DNA from: Anagrus nilaparvatae
Lineage: Eukaryota; Arthropoda; Insecta; Hymenoptera; Mymaridae
Reading direction: 5' to 3'
Length of the DNA stretch: 64,000 nucleotides
NCBI GenBank assembly: GCA_022575985.1
Contig: JAKSXM010000007.1
Location: 17,548,501 to 17,612,500, forward strand
Shown here: positions 32,701 to 45,487 of the stretch, piece by piece
Layout of the letters: the number at the start of each line of letters is the position of its first letter
Position numbering within the stretch: the stretch's first letter is position 1
The notes under the pieces: generated by a model
Database searches by the model: none
The model's input: the letters and a program-made list of their open reading frames with translations, nothing else
What the model was told of the DNA's origin: nothing
Position numbers and translations under genes: made by a program

Positions 32701-33481
32701 GCTCGATTGAAAATGACGCGTTTTCTTCCTATTGAAAAAGAAAAATTGTTCTCATGGGTAAAAAAATACTATTAAAAAAGATTTTAAACAAATATAGATT
32801 AAATAAAAAATGAACTTTTTTAGACTTGACTTTTCACCTTTTCCAGTAATCACTTTTCACAAATATAATTATTAGTAATCTTATCTGAATGAAGTTTCAG
32901 ATATCATAGAATTCCTCCTTGTCCCCCTTTTTTTAAAAAGGCTATGATGCCTGTCAGAAATGTACTATATTTGTATAAAAAATTTAATCTTAACGAATAC
33001 ATGTATCAAAACTTCGTAACTTATTAAATTTTCAAGTTTCTGAAATGCAACTAATAATTTTAATTTAGATATTTTTATCTTAGCATAATAAAATTGACTC
33101 ATAAGTTAAAACACAGGCCAATAAAGATTCTATACAAAAATGTTACCTTAAAATTTTTGAAATAATTAAAAATTTCAAATCACATCTGAAAAAATTAAAG
33201 TTTTGGAGAATTTTTGTAAAAAATTTTTTGCAAAATACATTAGAGATAAGATATACTGCATTTTTATGATCAATAATTTATTTTTTATGGGGTTATTTTA
33301 TATATTTTTAACAATCTTAAACTAAAGTAATTTAATTTCTATTAATTTCAATAAGGTGTTCATAAATTGAATAGAATATATGAATAAAATCATAGAATTA
33401 ACATATCTAAGAACGTTGAGAGATCATTGAAATGAATGATCATTGATTGTATGAATCTAATCAAACATGTGAGAATATTTC

Positions 33482-33514
<33 letters not shown>

Positions 33515-36164
33515 TGATTATATAAAATGTGTTGCAGATAATAGTACCTCTTTAATTAATAATTCAATTAGATTTTATGGATATTAGGAATTTAGAAACA
33601 ATTCAAACGTAAAATCCTATATATTTAAAATATAAAATATTATTATTATTATTATTATTACTTAAGAATTAAAATGTATGTGGATATTATGTCCTTGGCA
33701 GTTGAACAAAATTTAACTTTAAACTTTCTATATTTATATTTATGAAACTGAAATTATTTAGCATTTCGGTCAACGAATATTATATGAAAGTATAATAACT
33801 CGTCTATCTTTTACAAAACTTGCGGCTAATTATGCTATATACTGGTCGTTAACGAAATTCGTCGTTTTAGTGACATTCTATTATAATTGCACTCTAAATG
33901 CTATGCGACAGCTAAAACGTGTGGCTTATGTCAAACATAATAATTTAGTAAATAAACTAAATATTTTTAAGAAAATTTTTATATTATCTATTAAAATGAA
34001 ATGAAATTAATTTTAATTGTTATTTAATTTAATATATATTATAAATTAAAAATCATTTATTTTAATTTATAGCTGAAAATGCGTATATAATAACAAAGTG
34101 CACCAAAATACGCCCCTTTAATTTATGCGTCTCATTGAATTCATTAGAATTTAAACTGTTTAATGAAGCCACAAAATTGTAAAGAAAATTAAGTTTGTAA
34201 TTAAAAAAAAAAAAAAAAATTAACCGTATAAATATTTTTTCCCCTTTTTTAATTTTAAATTCTAACAAACTTTTTTTCTCTATGCTAAAAGTTTTAATAA
34301 GAACCACCAATTTATTTACATGAGAGTATTTTTTCTTTTTTTTTTGGTAAATTATACTCGTGAGAAATAAAGTAATAAGAATTTTAGGAAATTTAGGTTA
34401 TACCAAGTTCTTTAATAAATACATGCGAATTGGCTTAAAATCTGCTTAAAATATATAAAATAAATTTTCCTTGATTTCATTTAAGTTTATCTCTTGGACT
34501 TGATTCAACAAGCTTGCACATTCTAAGTGATTTCATTTCTTTATACTAACATCAAAATATATTAATTATTATTTTCAAAATATCACTTTTTTTTGCTAAA
34601 ACGTCCATTAAATTTTCTAATGAATTTTTTTATTTTTGGGTAAGTGAATGCGAACACAAAACCCGTTTTTACCGAAAATAGTCTAGTTGCCCACATTAGA
34701 AATTAAGAGGTTATGTTTTTCAGGGTTTTCAAGATTTTTATTGGTTACATTTTTTGGATCGCTGAACATGAATATGGTATTTGTTTTTTCCTAAAATTCT
34801 CTAGTTGCCTACAATGGAAAATATTGAAAGATAGAAAAAAAGTTGTTTATTGTCATTAACTATATAGGATTTTAAGTAAAATTAAATTTCATATTCTTGT
34901 TTAACAGGCAAAAAAACAAAATAAACCTCGCAAATAACCGATAAAAATCTTGAAAAACTCGCAAAACAAACTTTTTTCAAGACTTTTTTATAAAAAAAGA
35001 TTAAAAATTCCTATTCAACGACCCAAAAAAACCGAAAAATTTTTTTAAAATGTTTTTGGACCTAACAACAAAAAAAATGATTTCGAAACAGGTCTTTATG
35101 CCTGCAATAATAGAAAATCAAGAAATAATTTTCGTCAACATGGTGTATTTTTTAAGGCACGATTTCATCTCTATAAAATGTTATTGCATACAAATCCTTC
35201 TTTTATTCATAAGTAATCGTGCTTTAAAAAAACTTTATTTTATGAGTTGTTATAGAAAAATATTACTCTTGCAATATTTTTATGTACTTACACTTTTATA
35301 AAATGTCACATAGTTATTGAAAAAATAGAATTTAAAAAAAATGGCTTTTTAAAAATTTTACTTTTCATAGAAATCCCTTAGGTACCTTTATAAAGTTTCT
35401 TTTTTTCAATGTTGATTGAGGACAATAAAAAAAGAAAATAAATATAAAGTAAGTTTATATTTATAAAATAAAAATAAAAGAAAACTTTATATTTAATTTC
35501 TCTTAAAAAAATTTAATCTTTACAGATTTAAACTTTTAAAAAAGTTTAAAATATAATAAAGATTACTTTCTTATTATTTTTGTTCATGATTAATCAAAAA
35601 GTTATCTAAAAACTTTTTAATACTTCAATTATAAATAATTAATTATTAATATGGAGAAAAAATATTTTATTTTTAAATGTAAATTAAAATTTTAAAATTC
35701 AGATAATCTACACTGTTAAGTTTCTGCGCTTGAAATTATAAAACAAAAAACAAAATTTTCAATAATTATCATTTGAGATAAATTAATTTTTTTTATTTTT
35801 GAATTTTAAGAAAACTTTAAAAATTTTACTGAAATTTCGCTGCAAACGTTTGCAAAAAAAAGTACTAGATAACTGCAGAACGCGCCTCATTTTGAATCAT
35901 TTAAGTTTTAAATTTTCAGCAAAAGACAGATATAAAAACAAATAAATATTAAATATTATAAAAGATTTTTCTTAGAAATTTTGTGAAATATTTATAAAAA
36001 AGTCAGTCTATACTTATTTTGTTTCAAAATAACACATAAAAAAATAACTTACATAAAATAAAAATATATACTGCTGACTTTTAAAAAACATTTATTTTTA
36101 TATACTTTTTTATAGTTTTTCAAGACAAGTAATAGTAATTAAGTTTAAAATTAAATCAATAGCA
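32701..36164. other. AT-rich stretch with microsatellites, no recognised gene
   Basis: A TA microsatellite lies at about 33491-33513 and a TTA microsatellite at about 33640-33661. Short frames at 34062-34310 (minus) and 35050-35301 (plus) have no recognisable domain or splice context. Nothing else was identified. Confidence 0.35.
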
Positions 36165-36350
36165 TATTTACGACTCATATCCAGAAAAGTAAAGAATGGA
36201 CCAAACCGCACGTAAATTACCTTCCGAGGCAAAGCTGAGGATGGTAAACTGAGATTTGGTGCATTCTTCATTTATGGACAAAGGCCATATAAAATGTTTT
36301 TGCGTCAGTGGCGCGAAAACATGTCTTTTTCGACCGCACAGCGTTTTTTT
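36165..36350 (+). repeat. Dispersed block, copy 3
   Basis: Shares CAGAAAAGTAAAGAATGG, CGTAAATTACCTTCC, GAGGCAAAGC and TTTATGGACAAAGGCC with the Helitron-internal block at 25240-25445 (opposite strand) and with 11175-11370. It still reads ARKLPSEAKL in one frame before a stop. Confidence 0.6.
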
Positions 36351-36578
36351 TTTGGCTGCTGACCAGATAAATAATTATTGAATGTGTAACTATATTTTTT
36401 TTTTTAAGTCTCATCTTTCCATGGCGAATCCAGAGTAAGGCAAAAAAATTCTTTTTAATTTCTGTATTTTTCTGAGGTAAAATTCAGTTTGTCTATTCTT
36501 TTCCAAAACGTTGGGTGCGGGCATTCCTCCGTAATCGCCAGTTTACCTTTCTAAGGCTTTTTCTACTGTAACTTTCTA

Positions 36579-36815
36579 CACGCAAAAAAAACAATAGTAA
36601 AATTAACCTCAACGAATTTAGTAAACAAAAATTAATAAATGTTGGTAAATATAACCAAAAAATTAGTAAATTCTACTAAAAAAATTGAAGTTTTAGTTTT
36701 ATAAACAAATTTTATTAGTGAATTTTACTAAAAATTTATAGTGACTTTTAACCACACTGAACTTAGTAAACAAAATCGTTATTTTGGTTATATTTACTAA
36801 TTTTTTATATGCGTG
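36579..36815. mobile_element. Palindromic MITE, family D (TA target)
   Basis: Ends CACGCAAAAAAAACAATAG and TTTTTTATATGCGTG are flanked by TA (36577-36578 and 36816-36817). The 237-bp interior is made of TTTACTAA/TTAGTAAA motifs in both orientations (for example GGTAAATATAACC and GGTTATATTTAC), so the whole element can fold back. Confidence 0.6.
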
Positions 36816-38048
36816 TACAAGCGCAAAAAATATAACAGCTACTGATTTTAAAATTGCATGCCAATAAAATACAAATCATATGAACCTGCAATCCGCTTTT
36901 TCAATAGTTTGTATAACTTATTGCTCCAAAAAAATATTAAAAACTGAACCTGCAAGTTACAGAAGCATGAGTCTTGTGGAAAATAAGGAGTCATTGGATT
37001 GCACCTTAATTTGAAAAGTTGGGTATTAGAACCAGTTCATGAATAACAAACTAAAAACAAAATTTTTAAATTAAAGAAAAAGCTGAGGTTTAGATAAGCG
37101 AATAGAAATAGCTACATTCTATCAAACTAGAAATACGGATTAGCGCTGCTAGGACATGCTATTTCCATGAGAAATGCTTAATGAGAGTTGTGTACGGCTT
37201 TTATAGGTTATCCGACTGATCAAAGCAGGGTGTTTTTATAAAATGTAATTCTACACATATATTCGATTTTATTTCTCAAGATGTTAACTTTACATATACT
37301 TTAATCATTAATTTATTTAATCGTTTTTCTAAATTCTATGACATAAATTTTCTAAATTCTTTTTTTTGTTAATTTAATGTATTTAGTATTAAAGTTTAAG
37401 ATAAAATAAATTAATTAAAAAAATTGAAATCTATAATTTAAACTGTATTTTTTGTTGTATTTTAAAAGTATTATATTATTGTTGATTTATCTTAATTTTA
37501 TGTTAAACCAGAATTTCTTCCTGATATAATTAACACTTTACTCTCTGATGATATTGCAATATCATGTTACATGTTATATATTGCAATATCAATATATAAC
37601 ATGTTATTTGTTTAATTTGAAAAGAAGTTTTAAAGTAATATAAAAAATTAAATTAAAATATACATTTTTAAAAGTACATTCTTTTAGATATTTTAGATGA
37701 TAAATAACGCAGCAGTTATTTCATGCTGTAAATGACATTTTACTCCCTTATGATAATTTTTTTTGTTTAATTTGAAAAGAAATTTTACTATTTATAAATT
37801 GAAATAAAAATTAATTTAATAATACATTTTTAAAAGTGCATTTCTTGTAGATATTTTAGATAATAAAAAGAAATTTTTATCGTTTTTTTATTTTAAATCT
37901 CTTACGCAACAGGGTTTTAAAAATTTAAATAAAAATTAAATTAAAAATATATTTTTTAAAAGTACATTCATTTAGAAAATAGATTTTTATTAATAAGGGG
38001 TCTTTCTTCAATCAAAATAGCTTTTTTATTGTAAGACGTTGTAAAACA
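36816..38048. other. AT-rich stretch without a recognised gene
   Basis: An imperfect palindrome around ATTGCAATATCA/TGTTATATATTGCAATATCA lies at 37552-37610. Diverged repeats of TAAAAGTACATTCTTTTAGA recur near 37669, 37828 and 37957. No gene is supported. Confidence 0.35.
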
Positions 38049-38050
38049 TA

Positions 38051-38640
38051 CACTGAAAAAAAAATCCGTTTGCCGCAAGCGGAATCCGCTTGCCGCAAGA
38101 GGAAAAAATCCTCTTGCCGCGAGAGGAATTCCTCTTGCCGCAAGCGGAATTCCATTTGCCGCAAGCGGATTCCTCTTGCGGCAAGAGGATTTTTTCCGTT
38201 TGCGGCAAGCGGATTCCTCTTGCGGCAAGAGGATTCCTCTTGTGGCTAGAGGATGTTTTTTTTATTGTAACTATCATAAAAACCGATAAAGAGTTAAAAT
38301 TATTGTGAAGTAGGTAATTGTGAATTAGTTTGTAATAAAAACCCATGTTCCTTGCATTAATTTTATTAATATTGTTTAAATTTTTATTCAATTTTAACTC
38401 TTTATCGGTTTTTATGATAGTTACAATAAAAAAACCATCCTCTAGCCACAAGAGGAATCCTCTTGCCGCAAGAGGAATCCGCTTGCCGCAAACGAAAAAA
38501 ATCCTCTTGCCGCAAGAGGAATCCGCTTGCGGCAAATGGAATTCCGCTTGCGGCAAGAGGAATTCCTCTCGCGGCAAGAGGATTTTTTCCTCTTGCGGCA
38601 AGCGGATTCCGCTTGCGGCAAACGGATTTTTTTTTCAGTG
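38051..38640. mobile_element. CpG-rich palindromic MITE, family C (TA target)
   Basis: Starts CACTGAAAAAAAAATCCGTT and ends with the complement, ending CAGTG at 38640, flanked by TA on both sides. Each arm of about 250 bp is a string of 14-17-bp units CTTGCCGCAAG + CGGAATC or AGGAATC, themselves near-palindromic. A further complementary stretch (AACTATCATAAAAACCGATA and complement) leads to a loop at about 38305-38394. The multiple open frames in both strands (PQEEK, CGKR repeats) are by-products of the repeat. Confidence 0.75.
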
Positions 38641-38679
38641 TATAACAAACCCTGCATGATACATTTTTATAGGGCTACC

Positions 38680-39110
38680 TAATTTTTTATAAGTAACAGA
38701 ATCTCCAAAATAAGCACTTATCGAATTAAAATGACTAGTAAATTCCATTTAACTTTCAAAATCAAAATTTATTACTTTTTAAGAGGATCCTAATATTTGA
38801 GCAGATATTACAAACTCTTTTCCACATAAAGAAATTTCAGCTGATAAATTTTTTGAATTTGAATTATTTAACGCATAGTTACTTCTACAAATAAGGTTAG
38901 GCATATCATATTCTTTTTGTAACATATCAATAGCTTCTTTATCTTTTTGAGGTACATATTTCCTACAACATCTTTTCGAATGTTTTCTTCATTTTTATTC
39001 ATTTCAATAATTACCTTCCTGTTATCAAAACCCAATCTTGGAATAGCTAGCTTGAGTATTCTCCATCGTTTAAGTATATTAGAATAATGCTATGTAAATC
39101 TTGAAACTGT
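38680..39110 (-). pseudogene. Decayed protein-coding fragment of unknown family
   Basis: On the minus strand one frame reads ILKRWRILKLAIPRLGFDN, continuing into RKVIIEMNKNEENIRKD. After a frameshift near 38965 another reads RKYVPQKDKEAIDMLQKEYD, CRSNYALNNSNSKNLSAEIS and LCGKEFVISAQILGSS, then a TAA. Codon composition looks less random than the surroundings. The end is reminiscent of the last strand and helix of a double-stranded-RNA-binding domain, but I cannot confirm a family. It is broken by at least one frameshift and one stop. Confidence 0.35.
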
Positions 39111-39312
39111 ACTACTGTTCTTGACTAAAATTCAACTCGTGTTATACACTTGCACTAGGGAGGGGAAGATAACCTTTCCTATTTTATTATGATAAATTTA
39201 TTAGGTTTTAGAATTCAGAAAGGATAAAGTTTTTGTTCATTAGCAGATTTTCGAAGAGGGGAAGTATCATAAAAATTAGATACTTTCATAGGTTTTCCTT
39301 AAATTTCCTGTT

Positions 39313-39378
39313 TCAGACTGGAGGGTGGTGGTAGGAGGTCGATTTTGACTCCCCCCTACTCTCCACCGAACAGTCTGA
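39313..39378. other. GC-rich 66-nt hairpin
   Basis: TCAGACTG at the left pairs with CAGTCTGA at the right. Inside, GGTGG and GTAGGAGG pair with CCCCCCTAC and CCACC around a loop ATTTTG. It stands out from the AT-rich surroundings. The role is unknown. Confidence 0.45.
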
Positions 39379-40018
39379 TTAAAAAAGTCCATACACTACT
39401 AATGAGTGAGTGAGAAACCAAAAGCAGCACCCTTAAAAACACCTAAGATCGCTTTTTTATACGCAAATATCTCTAAACTTGGCATAATAACCGACTGTGC
39501 TACGCACCCTAGACCACCCTGGGCTCTGCAAAACTTCTCATATCGCATATTATAACTTTATATCACTTGTTTCATAAATGACTATTCCGAAGTTTCTGAC
39601 GAGGTTTGTATCTAATGTGAAAAAATGTATGACATTAAATAATAAATTTTTTCTTAATAAAAAAGAATCAAATCATACATAAAGAACAAGATATTTGAAA
39701 AAAAAATTCTTATCAAAAAGCATTTATTTTAGCCATTTATTACAACAATATAAACTTATATTGAAGTAAAATTATAATTACTTATATTGAAGTAAAATTA
39801 TAATAAAAGAAAAAATAAACTGTTTTGCATCAAAACATAATAAACATGTATGAAAAATTTTATTGATATAAAAATCATATTTTTATTCATTATGTCTTTA
39901 TTATAACGTGAATTGTTTAAATATTTTATTATCATTTATTTATTTAATCAGCTTTTTAGATAAATAAAATCATAATTAATATTTGAATAGATTGAACTTT
40001 CGAATTTATTCGTTTTAA
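39379..40018. other. Stretch without a recognised gene
   Basis: AT-rich, with a short direct duplication TTATATTGAAGTAAAATTATAAT at about 39757-39801. No gene is supported. Confidence 0.35.
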
Positions 40019-40442
40019 TCCCTGGTAAAAAAAGTAACATAAAAACAACAGAATTTTGGGGCTCTTGGCAGATTTTGGTCAGGGTTTGAGGGACCCACTT
40101 TTCTTTCAACGGATCAGAATTCCAGGAAATTCCATCTCGGTTTTTAAATTTTTTTGCAAAATTTGAATAAATTTCACCATATTCCCCTTTTTTATACAAA
40201 TTTTTGATATTTCTGATATGTCTAACAAAAAAATAAAAAGAAACATTAAAACGTATAAATAGTTTAATAAATACGTCATTTTTTTATCCAGTCTTTCAGG
40301 AATATTTTAAAATATTCATGAAAATGAAATTTCAATAATATTTACCAAAAAATCCTAATATTAGGTCAGAATTTCACGAAATTTTAATTTGTTGACAGAA
40401 AAGTGGGTCTTAGAAATTCTGTTTCTGTTTATTTTTATCAGG
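40019..40442. repeat. Inverted-repeat element, ends CCCTGGTAAAAA
   Basis: Ends CCCTGGTAAAAA and TTTTTATCAGGG are complementary, and weaker pairing continues inward (GGGACCCACTTTTCT with AGAAAAGTGGGTC). The left boundary of the copied block X (40134) falls inside it. It is probably a diverged palindromic MITE. The 83-codon minus frame inside is not supported as a gene. Confidence 0.4.
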
Positions 40443-40989
40443 GATATTATTTGAGGTATTCAAACCAAATTTTATTCTATTTTATTGTTTTATGTAATAT
40501 AAATTTAAAATTTTAATTATAATCTTTTCAAGTTTTATTTTATATGGCATTGTAAAACTGATTACGTTTCATTACTTTTTACATATAATCAAATTTAGAC
40601 AAAAAGTTATGTATCACTGAATCTATTTGATCCGTATAAAATATTTTTGTTGAATCAAGTAGCATTATTATTATTACAGTACTCTATTGTTTTACAAAGC
40701 CAATTGATTAATTTAAACAATATATAATTAGTAAATAAATATATATAAATAAAATCTTTTAATGAATTTAAAGTTATTCAAAATCAGTAAATATATTTTC
40801 AGTAAATAAAAACTAAATAAGTATATTTAATATTGTAAATATAGTTCATTTACAATAGATAAATATATAATGTATAAATAGTAATAATAATATTCGAACC
40901 ATGTAAATTTAATTAATAAAGTTAATATAAATGAACTGAAATATATTATTAATAATTGAATAAACTAAATAATATATATCAATACTGAT
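40134..40989 (+). repeat. Block X, source of an inverted copy at 45487-46344
   Basis: About 856 bp recurs in inverted orientation inside the right arm of the large palindrome, with only scattered differences (for example ATTCGAACC versus ATGCGAACC). The interior is AT-rich and non-coding. Confidence 0.75.
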
Positions 40990-41852
40990 AGTTATTGACA
41001 AAATAAATTTAAAAAGTACATTTTTATTCATTTTTTTTTGAAATGGAAAGATAACGTACACAGTAGAGTGGTTTTTTTCGAAGTATCTGCCGGAAGTATC
41101 CCCATGATAGCTTCTGGCAGTTTTTTTTGGCCATCTTAAAATTGTGATTTTTTTAATACTTTCAGTTTTTTCACAGGATTCAAATCGCGTTTTAAATTAT
41201 TTTGAAATGAAATACCGTAGTAATTTTTTCTCAGAAATCTGATGAAACCATTTATTTTAACTTTTGACCGTGTTTTACAGGGGGAAAAAATCGATTTTTA
41301 TGGTTTTTTAGGGTAAAAATTTCAAGAGGACCAATTTTAAAAATATTGTAATTTTCAGAATAAATTTTTCTGAATTTTATTCACCAGGGAACTTAAAATA
41401 AACGCTAAACACTTTCTAAAATTCATAAGCAAATAGTTATAATTCATGTTAAAAAAGGTTTTTTTCGAAAAATTTTTCCCGCTTTTCCAACTGAAATTAA
41501 ATGCTCTTCATGATGTTCCAAGCAGAATTTTTAACTAAATCGCCTAGGCTTTATTTGGCTTTATAATTATATATAAATTTATAAAGAAAATATTGACAGT
41601 TTAATTATTAGCTGCAAAGAAATGTCGTGAAGTTAGAGAACGTAAACGGGAGACAATAATGTATCAAACTTTGTACCCACGTGTTTCCTAATTAATATTT
41701 AATATTGAGTAATATATGAAATTTAGTATGATGTAGCTTATGAAAGATTAGTATCTTTAGCGACCAAGCAAAAGAAATTGTATATGTGAAAAGAAATGAA
41801 TGAAAATCAAGAAGTAATTTTGGGAATTATCTTTTATATCATTGAATATAGC
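40990..41852. other. Spacer without a recognised gene
   Basis: AT-rich. A small hairpin CTGCCGGAAG/CTTCTGGCAG lies at 41089-41121. Nothing else was recognised. Confidence 0.35.
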
Positions 41853-42207
41853 CGAGGGGCTATCGTCTTGGAAATCACAAATTTGATTTTTTTTGATTTT
41901 TTTTGATTTTTCATGACTTTTTGTGATTTTTTTTGGTAAACATCGCTAAATATTATATTGAATAGTAAAAAATAGATTTTTGAGGTCTACGGTGAATTAT
42001 AAGGCTAAAGAACGCAAAAAATCGCGAAAAATCACGAAAAAAATCACAAAAAATCACAAAAAATCACGAAAAATCATTAAAAAATGAAAATAAACCACCT
42101 CAACTAGTAACGATTCATGGTTGAGGTACAAATAACCCAAAATCAGAAAAAAATCAACAAAAATTTTTTAAAATCAAATTTGCGATTTCCAAGACGGTAG
42201 CCCCTCG
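41853..42207. mobile_element. hAT-type palindromic MITE with perfect 8-bp TSD
   Basis: Ends CGAGGGGCTATCGTCTTGGA and TCCAAGACGGTAGCCCCTCG are near-perfect inverted repeats of about 40 bp. The exact 8-bp duplication AATATAGC flanks the element (41845-41852 and 42208-42215). The interior is filled with GTGATTTTTT / AAAAAATCAC motifs in opposite orientations. An 8-bp duplication indicates hAT transposase mobilisation. Confidence 0.75.
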
Positions 42208-43039
42208 AATATAGCAGCAAAGATAAAAATATCGGCAGTACTACCCGCGTCTAAAAAAAGTCCTTGGAAATGTCTCAGAAATCAACATGGAAATGACTCG
42301 GAAATTACTCAGATAAAGCTCGCTAATAAGCCGGAACGAGTGTTTTCCAAGACATTTCCGAGTTTTTCCCAAACCTATTTTTTTTTCTTCAAAAAGAAAA
42401 ATCCAAGCATTTTCAAAACATTTCCAAGCTTTTTTCCGGTCTTTTTTTTTCATGATTTTTCCAAGCCTTTTGCTCTCTATTGGTCAGATATTTTCTTGTT
42501 TTTGCTAAAATTCATATTATTACCATTTAAAATAGTTTACAACGTTTTTACGTTTTTTTATAGTCTTCTCAGCTTCTACTTTTTGCTCTAGGATATAAAA
42601 TAGATTCTGCTTTTTTAATGCTAAAATCGTTATTTTTTAACTATTTTTTAAAATTTTTTAAGCAAAAATAATAATTAACAGTAATAAAAAATCATTAAAC
42701 TTTGATTTTATGGAAAAAAATTTATTTCATACTTTACATAAAAAATACATCACTATTATTTTTTTTTAATCATGCATTTTCATAATTTTGTTCAACTAAC
42801 AGAAATAAAAATGGACCAAAACTTCCGAAAAATTGAAAAAATGACTTTTTGTAATTTTATCTAGAAGGATAATATCAATAATTAGTTTATTTAGTAGGAA
42901 AATGCTAATATACTGAAATATTTTATTTTACTTATGGTTCCATTTCTGGTGGATTCTTTCTTTACTCCGTCGTCTGATTTTCCGAAAAAGGGGTTCCTGC
43001 TCATCTAGGTCTCCTTTTAGGGTACTTTTTCTGAATGGT

Positions 43040-43700
43040 CATGAACTTTTCAATAAACTTCTTTTTCTTTCCTATTATATTTATTGATTTCCCCTTTTTC
43101 CAATTTCTCCTATTGCCTCATTCACCTGGTTCTCTGAATCCATTGTTGACTAATCTATGATGATACTTCTCGATACTTCATTTCTGGCTTGTCATGAATT
43201 TGTCAATAGACTTCTTTTTCATTCTAGGATCTTGATTTCCTCTTTTTTGCAATTGCTTCTACTGCCACTTTCACTTGGTTCTACAAATTGCATTTTGAAT
43301 GATCTATGTCTCCTTCTCGATACCTCGTTTCTGGCTAGTCATGGACTTTTCAATAAACTTCTTTTTCCTATGATCTTCATTTCCTCTTTTTCCCTACACT
43401 TCTATTGCCTCTTTCACCTGGTTCTTCGAACATCTTTTTGAATCATCTATACCCCATTTTTCAATACTTTTCTGGCTGGTTATGAATGTTTAAATAGTCT
43501 GCTTTTTCTTTAGTTTACCTTCATTGCCTTTTCTTCCTGTTGCTGCTAATGTCTCTCCAGTCTGGTTCTCTGAATTTACTTTTCACTCCTGTTTCTCTAT
43601 TTTTTTAAAACTTCTTTCCTGGCTAAACATGAGTTTTTTAATAAACTTCTTTTTTCTTTCCTATTACTTTGATTGTTTCTTTACTTCCTATTGCTCCCAT
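43040..43700 (+). repeat. Tandem ~148-bp repeats in the left palindrome arm
   Basis: The landmark CAATAAACTTCTTTTTC or close variants recurs near 43050, 43200, 43350, 43490 and 43640. Between occurrences come CTCGATACTTCATTTCTGGC and TCACCTGGTTCT. The mirror copy lies at about 46568-47228. Overlapping open frames in these units are repeat by-products. Confidence 0.6.
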
Positions 43701-45358
43701 TTCCACTTTTTTCTAGTTCTTCAAACATACTTGTACTAATATTTTCACCTTTTTATTGCTATATTTTCTTTAAAATCAGGATTCTGTCCTTGTTTGATTT
43801 ATTTTTCATTCTGCTTTCTAAATCTCCTTTCAATCAGACCCTTTTCTTTTTTTAAGTGCCTTTTTCATATACCATTAGACAATTTTTTCAGTAATATTTT
43901 AATGTTTATTTGTACTTAAATCTAAAAAAATAATTTAATAATTAGTTTATTTATTTGCACAGGCCAATATTTATTAAAATTTAGGATAAAAACCTTACTT
44001 TGCTAATTTAATAAATCTCGAATTTTTCTTCCTTTTTTTGGCTGCCTTTTTGTACCTACTTCGTCTCATTTTGCTATGAATATTTTAAGTTCAAAAATCA
44101 ACTTCTGTCCATTCTGTCACATGATATACTCTATTGTATATCGGACTTGCTAGATTACTGATATTCCTAAATCAAAAAATAGTTTCATGTGTGTACATGT
44201 AATTTTCAAGCAAATTTTTAAAAATATTTGACTAAAATATAACCAATAAAATTAAAATTTTAACAAATCTAATTTTTAAAGTTTAATTATGAAAAAAATA
44301 ATTGCAAAATAATTTAAACTGAAACTAAACTCATTAAAATAAAATAAAAAATTTACTATTTAATCAGGTTATATTGAATATTTAAGTTTTAAAACTTTTG
44401 ACTTACAGTAAATATTTCTGAAATGTTAAATCTTTTTGTTTTGCAATTACAATCACTTAATGTTTTAAAAATTCCATAGTTTTACTTTGAGCTGAGTAAC
44501 AAATATTTAAAAATTATTGCACAATTATTTATTTATTTTATTATAAAATTTCTACAGCCAATTAAAAAGTGTCAACACTTTCAATAAAATTTTGTTAACC
44601 TGAAATAAATATATTATGTTAAAACAATTTTTTATTTTTTTGTAAATAACAAATAAACAATTGACTACAGGTTGCAAAATTTAGTTGAATATTTTGACAT
44701 TTTTCAAACGACTGTTTTTGCGTTTTTTAATGCTAGAAATTTTAAAATAAAGTAAAAAAATTATATTGTAATAATTTTAAAGAGTTTTTTAATTAGTTCA
44801 ATATAAAACTGCAATTTTTTAAAAATCAAGTGATTTGGCTTGTGAAAAAAAAGGTTTAAAATTTCAGAAATATTTACTATAAGTCAAGTTTTAAATATTC
44901 AATTTAACTCGATAAGGTAACACATTTTTTATTTTATTTTATTGAGATTATTTGAAATCTAACTTTTTTTACAATGATTTAATAATTTTATTAATAATTA
45001 ACCTTTAAAAATTAAATTGTTAAAATTTATTTTATCACCTTTTTTTATATTTGAGGTTAAATTTTTGAAAAAATTTATATAAATGTTTAGTACACATACT
45101 CTATTTTTTGATTTCAGATTATTTAATAATCTAGCAAATATAGAATACAGTATATCATGAGTGACAGCATAATTCAAGTTGTTGTTGATTGTTAAACTGA
45201 AAATATTATAGGTTGAATGAGACAAAGTAGTTAAAAAAGGCAGTCAAAAAAGAGAGAGAAAAATTCGAAAAATATTGAATTAGAAAAGTAAGGATTCTCA
45301 CCAGAAGTTATAAAAAATTTTGACCTTTTGTAAATAAATAAAGTATTTATTAAATTAT

Positions 45359-45487
45359 TTTTTCAGATGTAAAGCAATAAAACTTAAAATATTTCAGGAA
45401 AAATTGGCTGAATAAGGTGTTAAGAAAAGGCAGTTAAAAAAAAAAAGTAGCTGATTGAAGCAGAATAATAATAATGAAAAAAGAAAA
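45359..45487 (+). repeat. 130-bp direct duplication, copy A
   Basis: Identical to 46345-46473 except for about one base (AAAGCAATAAAAC versus AAAGAAATAAAAC). The two copies bracket the inverted block X copy. Confidence 0.75.

Noticed and set aside
37080..37260. Possible organellar or rRNA fragment because of less AT-rich composition
   Set aside because: No recognisable rRNA, tRNA or mitochondrial coding motif could be read.
37968..38659. Overlapping repeat-peptide frames on both strands
   Set aside because: Produced by the CTTGCCGCAAG units of the palindromic MITE.
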